A stretch of DNA of 64,000 nt from an uncultured Flavobacteriaceae bacterium (GTDB taxonomy: Bacteria > Bacteroidota > Bacteroidia > Flavobacteriales > Flavobacteriaceae), in assembly GCA_947497245.1 (NCBI GenBank), contig CANMFO010000009.1, forward strand, positions 36,667-100,666, written 5' to 3'. Both the position numbers and the translations under genes were made by a program. Shown one piece after another: positions 1-8,751 of this stretch. Position 1 is the stretch's first letter, and every line of letters starts with the position of its first letter. A model generated the notes under the pieces. The model searched no databases, was not told the origin of the DNA, and saw nothing but the letters and a program-made list of their open reading frames with translations.

Positions 1-2
1 CC

Positions 3-1484
3 GAGATCTTGGGCGGACAAAATCCCGCCAGCATCCAGATTTCATACCATGCCACCCAGGCCGATGCCGAAAACGGTACCGACCCGTACGATGCCACGGC
101 ATACGCCAATACGACCGCCTATGGCGAAACGGTGTATATAAGGGCGGAAAACATATCGGACGGCAGTTGCTACGATACGACCTCCTTTGAACTGCGGATC
201 TATGACGCGCCCATGGGGCAAACCGTCGAAAACTGGCAGGTATGTGATGACGACAATGATGGGTTTTCCACGTTCGACCTTGCCCAAAAGGATGTCGAGG
301 TCCTGGGACCCCAATCCGCGACCGGTTTCAAGGTCACCTATCACCTGACCGAGGCGGAGGCCCTGGCCGGTACGAGCCCCATCCTGGGCCCGATCACCAA
401 TGCGGGGAACCCTCAGGAAATCTTTTATCGCCTGGAAAGCAATGCCCATGCGCCCTGCTTCTTTACGGACAGCTTTCTACTGGAGGTTTTTGATACCCCG
501 ACCGCGAACAATCCGTCGCCGATCGTACTTTGCGACATCGATGAAACCGGATTGCGGCAGATCAACCTTTCCGTTAGGGATGCGGAGATCTTGAACGGGC
601 AGGATCCTGCCGTGTACGAAGTGGTCTATTTCCGAACCGAGGCGGACGCCCTTGCGGATCAAAACCCCTTGCCCAAACAGGACTATCGCAATAGTGCCCC
701 GCTGGAAACCCTGTATGCACGGGTGGAACATCGCCAACTGGCCAGCTGTTTCAATACCGTGCCGCTCTTGTTGATCATCAACGAACTGCCACAGCCCGAC
801 CTGGACACCACCTATGTCATCTGTCCCGACAGCCCTGAACTCACTATCGATGGGGGTGAATTTGAAAGCTGGTCCTGGAGGGACGAAAACAATTTGGAGG
901 TCGCCACTGGCCGAACCATCGATATTGCCACCCTCGGCGATTACAGCCTGACCGTAAGCCGGACACAGCGCGGGGTCACCTGTGAAAAAACGGTCTCCTT
1001 TGAGGTGGTGTCCTCGGGTGCCCCTGAAGATTTTGGCACCGAGGTCCTTGGTTTCTCCGATCAGGTAACGATCGTCGTGGACGCTGTGGGAAATGGTGCG
1101 TTCGAGTATTCCGTGGATGGGGAGAACTTTCAGGACAGCGATCGGATCACGGTCTTCCCCGGGGCGTACACCGTGTATGTCCGCGACAAGTTTTTGTGCC
1201 GGACCCTCTCCAAGGACATCATTGCACTGGGCTATCAGAGATTCTTCACGCCCAATGGCGATGGTACCAACGAACATTGGAACATCATCGGGGCCGAAAA
1301 ATATCCCGAATCCCGGTTGTATATCTACAATCGGTATGGCAAATTACTGGCTCAAATATTGGCCGGCTCATCCGGCTGGGACGGTACCTATGACGGGATT
1401 CGAATGCCCTCTACGGATTATTGGTTCCGCTATGTATACGATGGAACGAAGGTCTTTTCCGGACATTTTGCATTAAAAAGATAG
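3..1484 (+). CDS. Large T9SS-exported repeat protein, C-terminal part (5' end outside window)
   Basis: The reading frame is open to the left edge, so this is the 3' part of a longer gene; the TTG at 9 is not a credible start because the residues around it (EILGGQNP...) match an internal repeat unit. Two further units are visible, beginning near VCDDDNDGFSTFDL and LCDIDETGLRQINL, each ending in a YHxTxADA- or YFRTEADA-like strand; this is the repeat style of very large flavobacterial surface proteins. The last 85 or so residues (FTPNGDGTNEHWNI ... YNRYGKLL ... GWDGTYDG ... YWFRYVY) are a gliding-motility-associated C-terminal domain, the type B sorting signal of the type IX secretion system. 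The protein is therefore expected to cross the outer membrane and be displayed or released. Its specific function, possibly adhesion, is inferred from family style only. Confidence 0.9.
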   Translation, partial: EILGGQNPASIQISYHATQADAENGTDPYDATAYANTTAYGETVYIRAENISDGSCYDTTSFELRIYDAPMGQTVENWQVCDDDNDGFSTFDLAQKDVEVLGPQSATGFKVTYHLTEAEALAGTSPILGPITNAGNPQEIFYRLESNAHAPCFFTDSFLLEVFDTPTANNPSPIVLCDIDETGLRQINLSVRDAEILNGQDPAVYEVVYFRTEADALADQNPLPKQDYRNSAPLETLYARVEHRQLASCFNTVPLLLIINELPQPDLDTTYVICPDSPELTIDGGEFESWSWRDENNLEVATGRTIDIATLGDYSLTVSRTQRGVTCEKTVSFEVVSSGAPEDFGTEVLGFSDQVTIVVDAVGNGAFEYSVDGENFQDSDRITVFPGAYTVYVRDKFLCRTLSKDIIALGYQRFFTPNGDGTNEHWNIIGAEKYPESRLYIYNRYGKLLAQILAGSSGWDGTYDGIRMPSTDYWFRYVYDGTKVFSGHFALKR

Positions 1485-1635
1485 TTTGGAAAAGGTTTTC
1501 CTAGACGGTTCATCTTTGGAAGACTTTTAGTCAGGCGGTCTTTTTTCGCTGGGACGAGAACAAATCTTTAAAAACCCACATTTTAATGAACAACAATATG
1601 TAAAAAAATACGTTATTGTTTGTAAGAATCTTAAT

Positions 1636-2352
1636 ATGAAACCTACATTTTGCACCTTGCTTTTGGCAGCTGTGTTGTTTGCCTGCGCTCCTTTAAAACG
1701 AACCACTCCCAGTGAACGCCTTACGCCATACCTTGGAATGATAGGCAAGCTGCAGAAATCACTGTTGGATAACCACTTCGAGCAAATTGGAAAGCCCCAA
1801 ATTGAACAAGGGATAGCACTTTCAGTAAGGCAAATCCCCTTTGATAAGTCCAAATACAAGGCCTATCTGGCCCATACCACGGGAAAAGGAAGGGCAACCA
1901 GCCTGACCTATAATGATTCTCTTCCGGTAAAGCCCAAATACCTATGCCTAGAGCTTGCCGATCGGATTGCCCTGCGGTCCCAATTGAACTCCGAAAGCAA
2001 CATTATGGTGCGTTCTTATCTGTCCAAAGAGGATAATTTCCAAATCGTTTCCAAAATAGCATTTGTCACCAATGCGGAAAATACAGATCGCTTGCTAAGA
2101 TCACAGGGTGTTTTTCTGTCCGAATCCAACAACGGTATATTGGAAATTACCATTGGCGAAAACAAAGGAGGTAGATTGTACTTCTCCGAGTTGGAGATCT
2201 TTGATTACCAGGTATCCGGATTCTGTTGGGAACAGGATCAATACGGCAAGGAACGGATAGCCGCCATTTCATTGAATGGGGAATCCTGTCCTAAGGGAAC
2301 CGATAAAAATGTCCAAAAACTGGATCAGACCAAATCCTACTTAAAATTATAA
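1636..2352 (+). CDS. Unknown exported lipoprotein, first gene of the type II/pilus-like operon
   Basis: A 238-residue protein that I do not recognise. The N-terminus has a lysine, a hydrophobic stretch and a lipobox-like cysteine near residue 16 (VLFACAP), so it is probably a lipoprotein. The body has no obvious catalytic motif. It lies 2 bases upstream of the next lipoprotein gene and heads a tightly packed operon running to the GspF homologue at 6400, which suggests an accessory or assembly role in that apparatus (inference). Upstream, 1485-1635 is AT-rich and separates it from the T9SS protein gene. Confidence 0.7.
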   Translation: MKPTFCTLLLAAVLFACAPLKRTTPSERLTPYLGMIGKLQKSLLDNHFEQIGKPQIEQGIALSVRQIPFDKSKYKAYLAHTTGKGRATSLTYNDSLPVKPKYLCLELADRIALRSQLNSESNIMVRSYLSKEDNFQIVSKIAFVTNAENTDRLLRSQGVFLSESNNGILEITIGENKGGRLYFSELEIFDYQVSGFCWEQDQYGKERIAAISLNGESCPKGTDKNVQKLDQTKSYLKL

Positions 2353-2354
2353 CA

Positions 2355-2747
2355 ATGCAAACCTTAAAAACACTTCTGGGAACCTCAATCGTGATTTTCC
2401 TTGGCAGCTGCGAGGACATTTTGGAAGTACCTGATATTTCAAATGAAAGTACTGAAATCATAGCTCCCAAGGATGGCACCACCGTGGGAAGCGATACTGT
2501 GAATTTCACCTGGAACGAGGTTTTTGAAGCGGAAGCCTACGCCGTTCAGATTGCGACCCCCAGTTTTGTTGATGCCGCTCAAATTGTCCTGGACAGCGTA
2601 ATCGTGGTCGACAGCACCTTTACCGGTACAAAACTTAAGATAAAACTGGACAATAGTGGTTACGAATGGAGGGTAAAGGCCATGAACAGTGCCTATGAAA
2701 CACCGTATTCGAACAGTACGTTCACGGTAAACAGCACAAACCAATGA
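2355..2747 (+). CDS. Small lipoprotein with a fibronectin type III-like domain
   Basis: A 130-residue protein with a signal sequence ending in a lipobox (FLGSCED, cysteine near residue 19). The mature part (APKDGTTVGSDTVNFTWNEVFEAEAYAVQIATPSF ... YEWRVKAMNSAYETPYSNSTFTV) has the tryptophan-containing strand pattern of a fibronectin type III or similar beta-sandwich fold, about 90 residues. It sits between the unknown lipoprotein (2 bp gap) and the PilP-like gene (4 bp gap), so it is probably co-expressed and could be a periplasmic scaffold or pilotin-like component; that role is a guess from position. Confidence 0.75.
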   Translation: MQTLKTLLGTSIVIFLGSCEDILEVPDISNESTEIIAPKDGTTVGSDTVNFTWNEVFEAEAYAVQIATPSFVDAAQIVLDSVIVVDSTFTGTKLKIKLDNSGYEWRVKAMNSAYETPYSNSTFTVNSTNQ

Positions 2748-2751
2748 TGTA

Positions 2752-3219
2752 GTGAAGAAGAACCATAGGACATATCTGCTTTTGCTATTGGTACTGGTGG
2801 TCTGGGGGATTCTGGGATTTAGGATCGTAAAGACGGTAAGCCCCTCCACCAAGGGAACCGTACCCTTGGTACATGCCGAAAAGTTTGTGCCAACCCCCAT
2901 CAAAAAAAGGGACAGCTTCGCGCTTAATGCCAATTATCGGGACCCTTTTCTCGGGACTTTTCCCAAAACCGAAAAACCAAAGAAAGTAAGGGTAACCGTT
3001 GCCCAAAAAGAGATCTTGCCGGATAAGAACATTTCCTATACCGGTTTTATCACAGAGAATGGTTCGAGAAAAAAAATCTTTTTTTTAACGGTGGATGGAA
3101 TGCAACAGATATTCTCTGAAAATGACGTGCTCCAAGGGGTGGAGTTATTGTCTGGTGATGGAAAAAAAGTGCAGGTGCATTATAACGGAAAAACCAAAAA
3201 AATTCCCCTGAGCCAATGA
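2752..3219 (+). CDS. PilP/GspC-like inner-membrane protein of a type II/type IV-like system
   Basis: A 155-residue protein with an N-terminal membrane anchor (residues about 7-27) and a periplasmic tail. The segment YRDPFLGTFP resembles the DPF motif of PilP and GspC proteins, and the C-terminal part (ISYTGFITENGSRKKIFFLTVDGMQQIFSENDVLQGVELLSGDGKKVQVHYNGK) has the small beta-barrel pattern of the PilP/GspC homology region that contacts the secretin. Translation starts at GTG, because the two ATGs just upstream run straight into a TAG. The stop overlaps the next gene by 4 bases. Assignment rests on motif, topology and neighbours; primary sequence identity to PilP is low. Confidence 0.65.
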   Translation: MKKNHRTYLLLLLVLVVWGILGFRIVKTVSPSTKGTVPLVHAEKFVPTPIKKRDSFALNANYRDPFLGTFPKTEKPKKVRVTVAQKEILPDKNISYTGFITENGSRKKIFFLTVDGMQQIFSENDVLQGVELLSGDGKKVQVHYNGKTKKIPLSQ

Positions 3220-4481
3220 AGTGGTCCGTCAAAATACAGGCTGGAGCACTTCAATTTGTTCTTTTTATAGGGGCAGTTATTGCCGTTTTGATAATGGCCT
3301 TTTTGCTGATTGCCCACACTCACAGTTTTTTTGATAAAAAAACTGGGCTGACCGTCAGTGTAATTCAGGAAGCTGACAATGGGCTTGCCTATGCTCTTCA
3401 AAAGAATATGCCATCAAATGGTGTCCTTGAAATGACCGCAATGGAACAGCGGGATATCACTGTAAAAGTAGAAAAAGGCTATTGGGGTATCTTTGAAAAA
3501 TATACTTCCAGCGCCAAACAGGGTGCCATTGGATTTTCCAAGACCGCTCTGGTCGGGGGACACCACTCAAAAGGGATTTCTGCTTTGTACTTAAGGGATA
3601 GGCAGCGTCCTTTGATTCTTGCTGGGGACGCCAAGATTGTAGGAAATGCCTTTTTACCACCACAAGGGGTTCGCATGGGTAATGTTTCCGGCAATTCGTA
3701 CGTGCATCACAGACTTATTTTCGGAAGGGAATTGGCGAGTACCTCTTCCTTGCCGTCCATACGGGAAGAAAGTTTGCAACAAATCGAAAAACTGATCAGT
3801 GGTCATTCGAATGGAGAAGATAGGATTTCCCTCAAACCCGATAGCGTTCTGAAAAATTCCTTTGAAAACCCCACCTACATCATTAGAGGCGAAATTCTGC
3901 ATTTGGATGGGGTTTCCCTGACCGGAAATATAATGATTGTGGCCACGAGGAAAATCACGGTCGAATCTTCGGCACAATTGAGGGACGTGGTACTGGTGGC
4001 CCCAGAAATTGTTATCAAAGACTGGGTAAAGGGAGTGTTTCAAGCAATCGCCAGCATACGAATATCGGTTGGTAGAAACTGTGAGTTAAACTACCCTACT
4101 GCCCTCGTAGTACAGGATAAACAACCCGAAAACAAGATTGAAAATAAGGAAAACTCGCAGCTTTTCATCGATTCGGATTCCGTGGTCAATGGGTTGGTCG
4201 TGTACCTGGATAACACCGAAAAACAGCGCTACAACCCCCAAATCAAGATTTCGGATAACACAAGCGTAAGGGGGGAAGTCTATTGTACAGAAAACCTGGA
4301 GCTTAGGGGTTCTGTAATTGGCGGTGTGTACACTGATGCGTTCATCACCCTAGAAAATGGGAGTACGTACCAAAACCATTTGTACAACGGCAGAATTAAT
4401 AGCGAGGCGCTGCCATCGGCCTATGCTGGGCTCTCCCCTGATGGGGAACAACAAAAAAAAGTAATGAAATGGTTGTACTAA
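3216..4481 (+). CDS. Membrane-anchored beta-repeat protein with a PilX/GspK-like N-terminus
   Basis: A 421-residue protein. The N-terminus (QAGALQFVLFIGAVIAVLIMAFLL) resembles PilX/GspK minor pilins, which have a hydrophobic helix behind a short basic leader, although the usual glutamate at +5 is absent. Residues about 130-400 are rich in short repeated strands (ILHLDGVSLTGNIMIVATRKITVESSAQLRDVVLVAPEIVIKD; LELRGSVIGGVYTDAFITLENGSTYQN), the pattern of a right-handed beta-solenoid like the polymer-forming bactofilin fold. It overlaps its neighbours by 4 and 13 bases and lies between the PilP-like protein and two pseudopilins. Probably a large minor pseudopilin at the tip of the pilus-like fibre; this is inference. 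Confidence 0.65.
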   Translation: MKWSVKIQAGALQFVLFIGAVIAVLIMAFLLIAHTHSFFDKKTGLTVSVIQEADNGLAYALQKNMPSNGVLEMTAMEQRDITVKVEKGYWGIFEKYTSSAKQGAIGFSKTALVGGHHSKGISALYLRDRQRPLILAGDAKIVGNAFLPPQGVRMGNVSGNSYVHHRLIFGRELASTSSLPSIREESLQQIEKLISGHSNGEDRISLKPDSVLKNSFENPTYIIRGEILHLDGVSLTGNIMIVATRKITVESSAQLRDVVLVAPEIVIKDWVKGVFQAIASIRISVGRNCELNYPTALVVQDKQPENKIENKENSQLFIDSDSVVNGLVVYLDNTEKQRYNPQIKISDNTSVRGEVYCTENLELRGSVIGGVYTDAFITLENGSTYQNHLYNGRINSEALPSAYAGLSPDGEQQKKVMKWLY

Positions 4482-4804
4482 GCCGAATAAAAAGTTCGAC
4501 ACTGATGGAAACCTTGGTGGCTACCGTGTTGATTGTAATCATTTTTACGGTGTCAAGCCTATTGTTGAACGCTATGCTCTCCAATAACCTGAAGGGTAGG
4601 GACCATCATATCACCGAACGTCTGAACCAACTGTATTATAAATACCAACACCAGAGCTTAATGCTACCCTATTTTGAAAGTTCTGAAGGTTGGGAATTCT
4701 CGGTCACTACCGAAATAAGGGAAGGCATTCTTTTGGTGATATTGAAGGCGGAGAATCCATTGATCAACAAATCATACTCCAAAACGGCAACGGATGGATT
4801 ATAG
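4469..4804 (+). CDS. Pseudopilin (type IV prepilin-like), short
   Basis: A 111-residue protein with a class III signal: basic leader, then S-T-L-M-E-T-L-V-A followed by a long hydrophobic helix (VLIVIIFTVSSLLLNAM). Cleavage between the two serines would put the conserved glutamate at +5 of the mature protein, as in type IV pilins and type II pseudopilins; the -1 residue is serine rather than the usual glycine. The remaining 75 residues form a small globular head. It overlaps the genes on both sides, which supports translational coupling. It needs a prepilin peptidase, and none is present in this window. Confidence 0.75.
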   Translation: MVVLSRIKSSTLMETLVATVLIVIIFTVSSLLLNAMLSNNLKGRDHHITERLNQLYYKYQHQSLMLPYFESSEGWEFSVTTEIREGILLVILKAENPLINKSYSKTATDGL

Positions 4805-5264
4805 GCCTAAGAAAATACAAGCTTTCACCTTGAGTGAAATGATTGTGACCCTAGCCATTACGACCATCGTAGTGGGCATGGCCTTTTCCGTACTGGGCCT
4901 GGTGCAAAAACAAATGGGGAACATCGAGGAGATCTATGGGGTAAAGCTCGAGGCCAACAAGCTGAGGCAGTCCCTTTGGGCAGATTTCAATCGGTATTCC
5001 CATGCGTACTACGACCAGAAAGAAGAACGATTGTACCTCAGCAACGAGTTGGGGACCAAATATTACGCCATCGTCGACGAACGGTTCGTCACGGAGAAAG
5101 ACACCTTCCATATTGCCCTGCAATCATGGAAATTTTATTTCAACAATGCGACCCGGTCCTCCGGAGAGATCGACGCCATTGAACTGAAAACGAGCAAGGA
5201 AACAGGCCACCAGCACATTTTTGTGTATAAGAACAACGCCGCGGCCACCTATTTGAACCAATGA
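4794..5264 (+). CDS. Pseudopilin (type IV prepilin-like)
   Basis: A 156-residue protein. The N-terminal sequence KKIQAFTLSEMIVTLAITTIVVGMAFSVL is a clear prepilin signal: cleavage after alanine gives mature F-T-L-S-E with glutamate at +5, then a hydrophobic helix of about 20 residues. The head domain (residues 45-156) has alternating strands like GspH/GspJ minor pseudopilins but no recognisable subclass motif. The start overlaps the preceding pseudopilin gene by 11 bases and the end overlaps the GspF gene by 4. Together with the other components it would build a short periplasmic pilus. Confidence 0.8.
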   Translation: MDYRPKKIQAFTLSEMIVTLAITTIVVGMAFSVLGLVQKQMGNIEEIYGVKLEANKLRQSLWADFNRYSHAYYDQKEERLYLSNELGTKYYAIVDERFVTEKDTFHIALQSWKFYFNNATRSSGEIDAIELKTSKETGHQHIFVYKNNAAATYLNQ

Positions 5265-6400
5265 GCATGGGATTTAAACTAGAACATACCCTGGACGATA
5301 AGAAGGTCCGTTCCGAAAAGGATTGGCTCTCGAACCTGCTCCAAAAAGAGGTGACCCTTTTTGGAAAACCCTTTGGGAACAAAAAGAAGGAAGACCTGTA
5401 TTCCGAATTGGGGGTACTGCTGAAAGCGGGCATTTCCTTAAAGGAGGCCCTGTCGCTGATACAGGACAACCAAAAGAAGGAAAAATCCAGGGTATTTTAC
5501 GGGGACATGGCCGATGCCCTGGTGTCCGGAAAGAGTTTCTTTGAAGTGCTCCGGGAAAGGCCGGAGTTCTCGGAATACGAATATTACTCCGTAAAGATCG
5601 GCGAGGAGACCGGGACCTTGACCAGGATCGTGGAGGAACTGGGCAAGTTCTACGAAAGAAAGAACGAGCAACGCCGGGGCCTGATGAATGCCCTGACCTA
5701 TCCCGTCATCATTTTGTTGACGGCCGTGCTCGTAGTGGTTTTTATGCTGCGAATGGTCGTGCCCATGTTCGAGGATATTTTTAAACAGAACGGGGTAGAC
5801 CTGCCCGGCATCACAAAGATGATCATCGGGGCCTCCAATTTTATAAGGGACTATGGCTGGTTGGTGCTCCTGGCCTTGCTGTCGCTGGTGGTGCTCCGGA
5901 AGGCGGTCGCCAAAAAGGAATGGTACAGGAAAGGGAAGGATCGATTTCTGACCACAATACCGTACCTGGGAAATTTCATCGGTTCGGTATACCTGGCACA
6001 GTTCACCCAGGCCGTCGCCTTGCTGACCTCTTCGAAAGTGCCCATGTTGAACAGCATCCAACTGGTGAGGAAGATGATTGATTTTTACCCCCTGAACGAG
6101 GCCCTCGAAAAGGTCGAAAAAGGGGTCATGGCAGGGAGCAGCCTACACCAAAGTATGGCGGGCAACAAGATATTCGACAACAAAATGGTGTCGCTCGTCA
6201 AAGTGGCCGAAGAGACCAACCAGACCGAGTATGTTTTCGAACGCCTGAACCAACAGTACGCCATTGAGGTGCAGCAGAAATCCAAGTTGTTGTCCACCTT
6301 GATGGAACCCCTGATCATTGTCATCATCGGCATCTTTGTCGGGGTGATCTTGGTGTCGATGTACCTACCGATGTTCAAGTTGAGCAGTGTGGTGGGCTAG
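5261..6400 (+). CDS. Type II secretion system F family platform protein (GspF/PilC-like)
   Basis: A 379-residue integral membrane protein and the best-defined member of the operon. Two T2SSF domains are visible: one at about 55-180 (LGVLLKAGISLKEALSLI ... ALVSGKSFFEVL ... KIGEETGTLTRIVEELGKFYERK) and one at about 255-375 (TSSKVPMLNSIQLV ... MVSLVKVAEETNQTEYVFERLNQQYA), with transmembrane helices near 148-170, 195-215 and 350-372. GspF/PilC is the inner-membrane platform on which the GspE/PilB ATPase drives pseudopilus assembly. No gspE, gspD or prepilin peptidase gene lies in this window, so the system must be completed elsewhere. Last gene of the operon; the next gene is convergent. Confidence 0.92.
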   Translation: MSMGFKLEHTLDDKKVRSEKDWLSNLLQKEVTLFGKPFGNKKKEDLYSELGVLLKAGISLKEALSLIQDNQKKEKSRVFYGDMADALVSGKSFFEVLRERPEFSEYEYYSVKIGEETGTLTRIVEELGKFYERKNEQRRGLMNALTYPVIILLTAVLVVVFMLRMVVPMFEDIFKQNGVDLPGITKMIIGASNFIRDYGWLVLLALLSLVVLRKAVAKKEWYRKGKDRFLTTIPYLGNFIGSVYLAQFTQAVALLTSSKVPMLNSIQLVRKMIDFYPLNEALEKVEKGVMAGSSLHQSMAGNKIFDNKMVSLVKVAEETNQTEYVFERLNQQYAIEVQQKSKLLSTLMEPLIIVIIGIFVGVILVSMYLPMFKLSSVVG

Positions 6401-6445
6401 GCGATCGAACTATGGGTCCGAACAAGGACTGCCGCTCTTCCTCGG

Positions 6446-7408
6446 CTATGAACCAGGGTCTTTATGGCTATGGTCCCAAGCTTCATCGACCATCCTTTTC
6501 AAATCGTATTGGGGCCGCCAGCCGAGTAGAAACTTGGCCTTGGAATTATCGAGCCAGGTGGAATGGTAAGGGGTTTTTACTTCCAGGGTCGGAAGGTTCT
6601 GCGATTCATTTAAATAGGCGCCCAATTTTCCGTAATCGATGGGCTCGTCCATGGCGATGTTGAAAAGCTCCTGTTTTGCCCTGGGATGGTCCAGCGCCTG
6701 CAAAATGGCATCAACAAGATCTTCCACATGCACGAAATTTCGTTTTATCGGCAGGCCATCGGAATCGAGCATGATGGGAATCGTACCCTTTTCGGCATGT
6801 TCATCCGCTTTTTCGGCTTTGAACGCATCGCGCCAAACGGGCACGCCAAACGCATTTCGAGCAAAGGAAAGATGAAGTTTAAGGTCGTCCCCGGCCATGA
6901 TCCAAGGTGCGCGGAGACAACAGCCATTTAGGTCATATTGAACATAATATTGTTGGACCATAACCTCCTCCAACACCTTTGACAGTGGATAACACCCGGG
7001 ATAGGCGCTGTGCTCCTGGGTTTCCGTGACCGGGATTTTATGAGGATAAAAGAAGTGCCCCATACCGGCGTCGCCGCCGATTAAAATGAACTGCTTGAAT
7101 ACCGGACTTTCCCGGCAGGCTTCCAAAAGCCAGAACAGTCCCTTGATGGACACATCCATTATGGTATCGGGATCTTCCTTGCTCGTGGCCAGGTGCAGGA
7201 CATGGGTAACACCTTTTACCGCCTTGCGGACATCTTTACTTTGGTCAATCGACCCGTAAACGGCTTCCAATCTTTTGTGGGTTTCTACCCTCTGCCTATG
7301 GCAAAAGGCCCGTACCACAAATTGATCGTATCGGGGATCCTTCAGGAATTTTTTGATAAAAACCCTTCCTACCTTGCCTGTGGCTCCGGTAACCAAAATT
7401 CGGTCCAT
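6446..7408 (-). CDS. NAD(P)-dependent sugar epimerase/dehydratase (extended SDR)
   Basis: A 320-residue Rossmann-fold protein. The N-terminus has the nucleotide motif VTGATGKVG (TGxxGxxG type), a helical region with the VTHVLHLAT strand, and a YxxxK-like active-site segment (GCYPLSKVLEE). The late region (RNFVHVEDLVDAILQAL ... FNIAMDEPIDYGKL) is typical of NAD-dependent epimerase/dehydratases acting on sugars or nucleotide-sugars. I place the start at 7408 (MDRILVTGATG); the in-frame ATG at 7444 would add 12 residues not expected before the Rossmann strand. It borders a sugar-oxidoreductase region but is transcribed alone. Substrate unknown. Confidence 0.85.
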   Translation of the reverse strand: MDRILVTGATGKVGRVFIKKFLKDPRYDQFVVRAFCHRQRVETHKRLEAVYGSIDQSKDVRKAVKGVTHVLHLATSKEDPDTIMDVSIKGLFWLLEACRESPVFKQFILIGGDAGMGHFFYPHKIPVTETQEHSAYPGCYPLSKVLEEVMVQQYYVQYDLNGCCLRAPWIMAGDDLKLHLSFARNAFGVPVWRDAFKAEKADEHAEKGTIPIMLDSDGLPIKRNFVHVEDLVDAILQALDHPRAKQELFNIAMDEPIDYGKLGAYLNESQNLPTLEVKTPYHSTWLDNSKAKFLLGWRPQYDLKRMVDEAWDHSHKDPGS

Positions 7409-7862
7409 GCGCTTTTGTATTACAAAAATAAAATCCGCCGGCACGAAATGCCGGATTCGGGGTGGCCCTAGGACCTTTCTATTGGAAAGGTGTTTGGAGC
7501 CAAGGGATTAAAGTTATCCATTATTTTGGAACTGCTGCAATGCGATCGATTTCCCCTCCTGGCGGGGAATCCCTACAAGCGGCGGCCCGCTCCATAAGAC
7601 CGAAAAGCAGCCCGGTCAGCCGGCCTCCAACGGGATTTTTGATGGAGGGCGGAAGAAGCATTTTTTCCCTATTTAATGCCATAAATTATGATTAAATTTA
7701 TCCGGTTCGGAACCCAGCTGATTTGGACGGGCCCGCATATAAAAAAGGGGTGCCCGTAGTGCGCTCCGCGGCAGATAGCAACATGGTACTAAGGAATGTA
7801 GGGTATCCCAAGCTAGGAAAAAAGAATCAATAACAAACATTTGAAAATAACAACGATAATCA
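7409..7862. other. Intergenic region between divergent genes
   Basis: 454 bases between the divergent SDR and DUF1080 genes. No convincing reading frame, RNA gene or repeat was seen. The last 60 bases are AT-rich and probably hold the DUF1080 promoter, but I find no clean TAnnTTTG box. Confidence 0.5.
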
Positions 7863-8681
7863 ATGAAAGCACGGATTTTGATTTTGGCCGTATGGGGCAG
7901 CACCGCCCTATCTTTTGCACAGAACACCCAAGGTCCCGTTCCCGGGAACGATGGGATTGAAAAAACAACCCCCTTGAAACTTTTCAACGGCCACGATCTG
8001 GAGGGTTGGTATACCTTTCTTCAAGGCCGTGGGCGGGACGAAGACCCCAAGAAAGTATTTACGGTAAAAGACGGTATGATTCGGATCTCGGGAGAGGAAT
8101 GGGGATGTATCACCACCGATTCAGAGTACGAAAACTACCGGCTTACCACCGAGTTCAAATGGGGCCGGACGACACATGCCCCCAGATTGGAAAATGCAAG
8201 GGATTGCGGCATATTATTGCATTCGCAGGGCGAGGATGGCAATTCACAGGGCATTTGGATGACCTCCATTGAATGCCAGATCATTGAGGGGGGTACGGGA
8301 GATTTTATCGTGGTCGGGGACGGAAGTGATAAATTTCAGATCACCTGCAAGGTGGCGGAAGAAAAACAGGGCAATTCGTTTGTTTTCAAACCCGATGGCA
8401 AGGGCCTCGAAGTGACCATACATGAAAATCGCATCAATTGGTACGGCCGCGATCCCAATTGGACCGATACCTTGGATTTTAGGGGCAAAAACGATGTTGA
8501 AAAACCGGTCGGGGAATGGAACCTCCTGGAATGTGAGGTAAGGGGCGATGAAATCTCTGTTTTCCTCAACGGGGTTTTAGTGAACAAGGCGAGTAAGGTA
8601 AGGCCCACCAAAGGACGCATCCAAATACAATCGGAAGCCGCCGAGATCTTTTTTAGGCGGGTGGAACTGACGCCCCTTTAA
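7863..8681 (+). CDS. DUF1080 (3-keto-disaccharide hydrolase family) secreted protein
   Basis: A 272-residue protein with a signal peptide (residues 1-19, ending SFA-Q). The mature part carries the hallmarks of the DUF1080/3-keto-disaccharide hydrolase family, a concanavalin-like jelly roll: LFNGHDLEGWYTF at the start, FTVKDGMIRISGEEWGCITTDSEYENYRLTTEFKWG, then DCGILLHSQG, SIECQIIEGGTGDF, and EWNLLECEVRGDEISVFLNGVLVNKA near the end. Some members cleave sugars that have been oxidised at C3, working with Gfo/Idh/MocA oxidoreductases; three of those are encoded within the next 8 kb. Acts in the periplasm or outside the cell. The actual substrate is not evident. Confidence 0.9.
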   Translation: MKARILILAVWGSTALSFAQNTQGPVPGNDGIEKTTPLKLFNGHDLEGWYTFLQGRGRDEDPKKVFTVKDGMIRISGEEWGCITTDSEYENYRLTTEFKWGRTTHAPRLENARDCGILLHSQGEDGNSQGIWMTSIECQIIEGGTGDFIVVGDGSDKFQITCKVAEEKQGNSFVFKPDGKGLEVTIHENRINWYGRDPNWTDTLDFRGKNDVEKPVGEWNLLECEVRGDEISVFLNGVLVNKASKVRPTKGRIQIQSEAAEIFFRRVELTPL

Positions 8682-8751
8682 AAATAAGGGAACACGGTTC
8701 CACACGCCCGGGTATTCCGACATCCATATGGCCCTGGGGTTTTTGACCGTT

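Noticed and set aside
477..1277. 266-residue minus-strand frame inside the T9SS protein gene
   Set aside because: It lies entirely antisense to a gene with clear domain signatures, lacks any motif, and reflects GC-rich codon mirroring.
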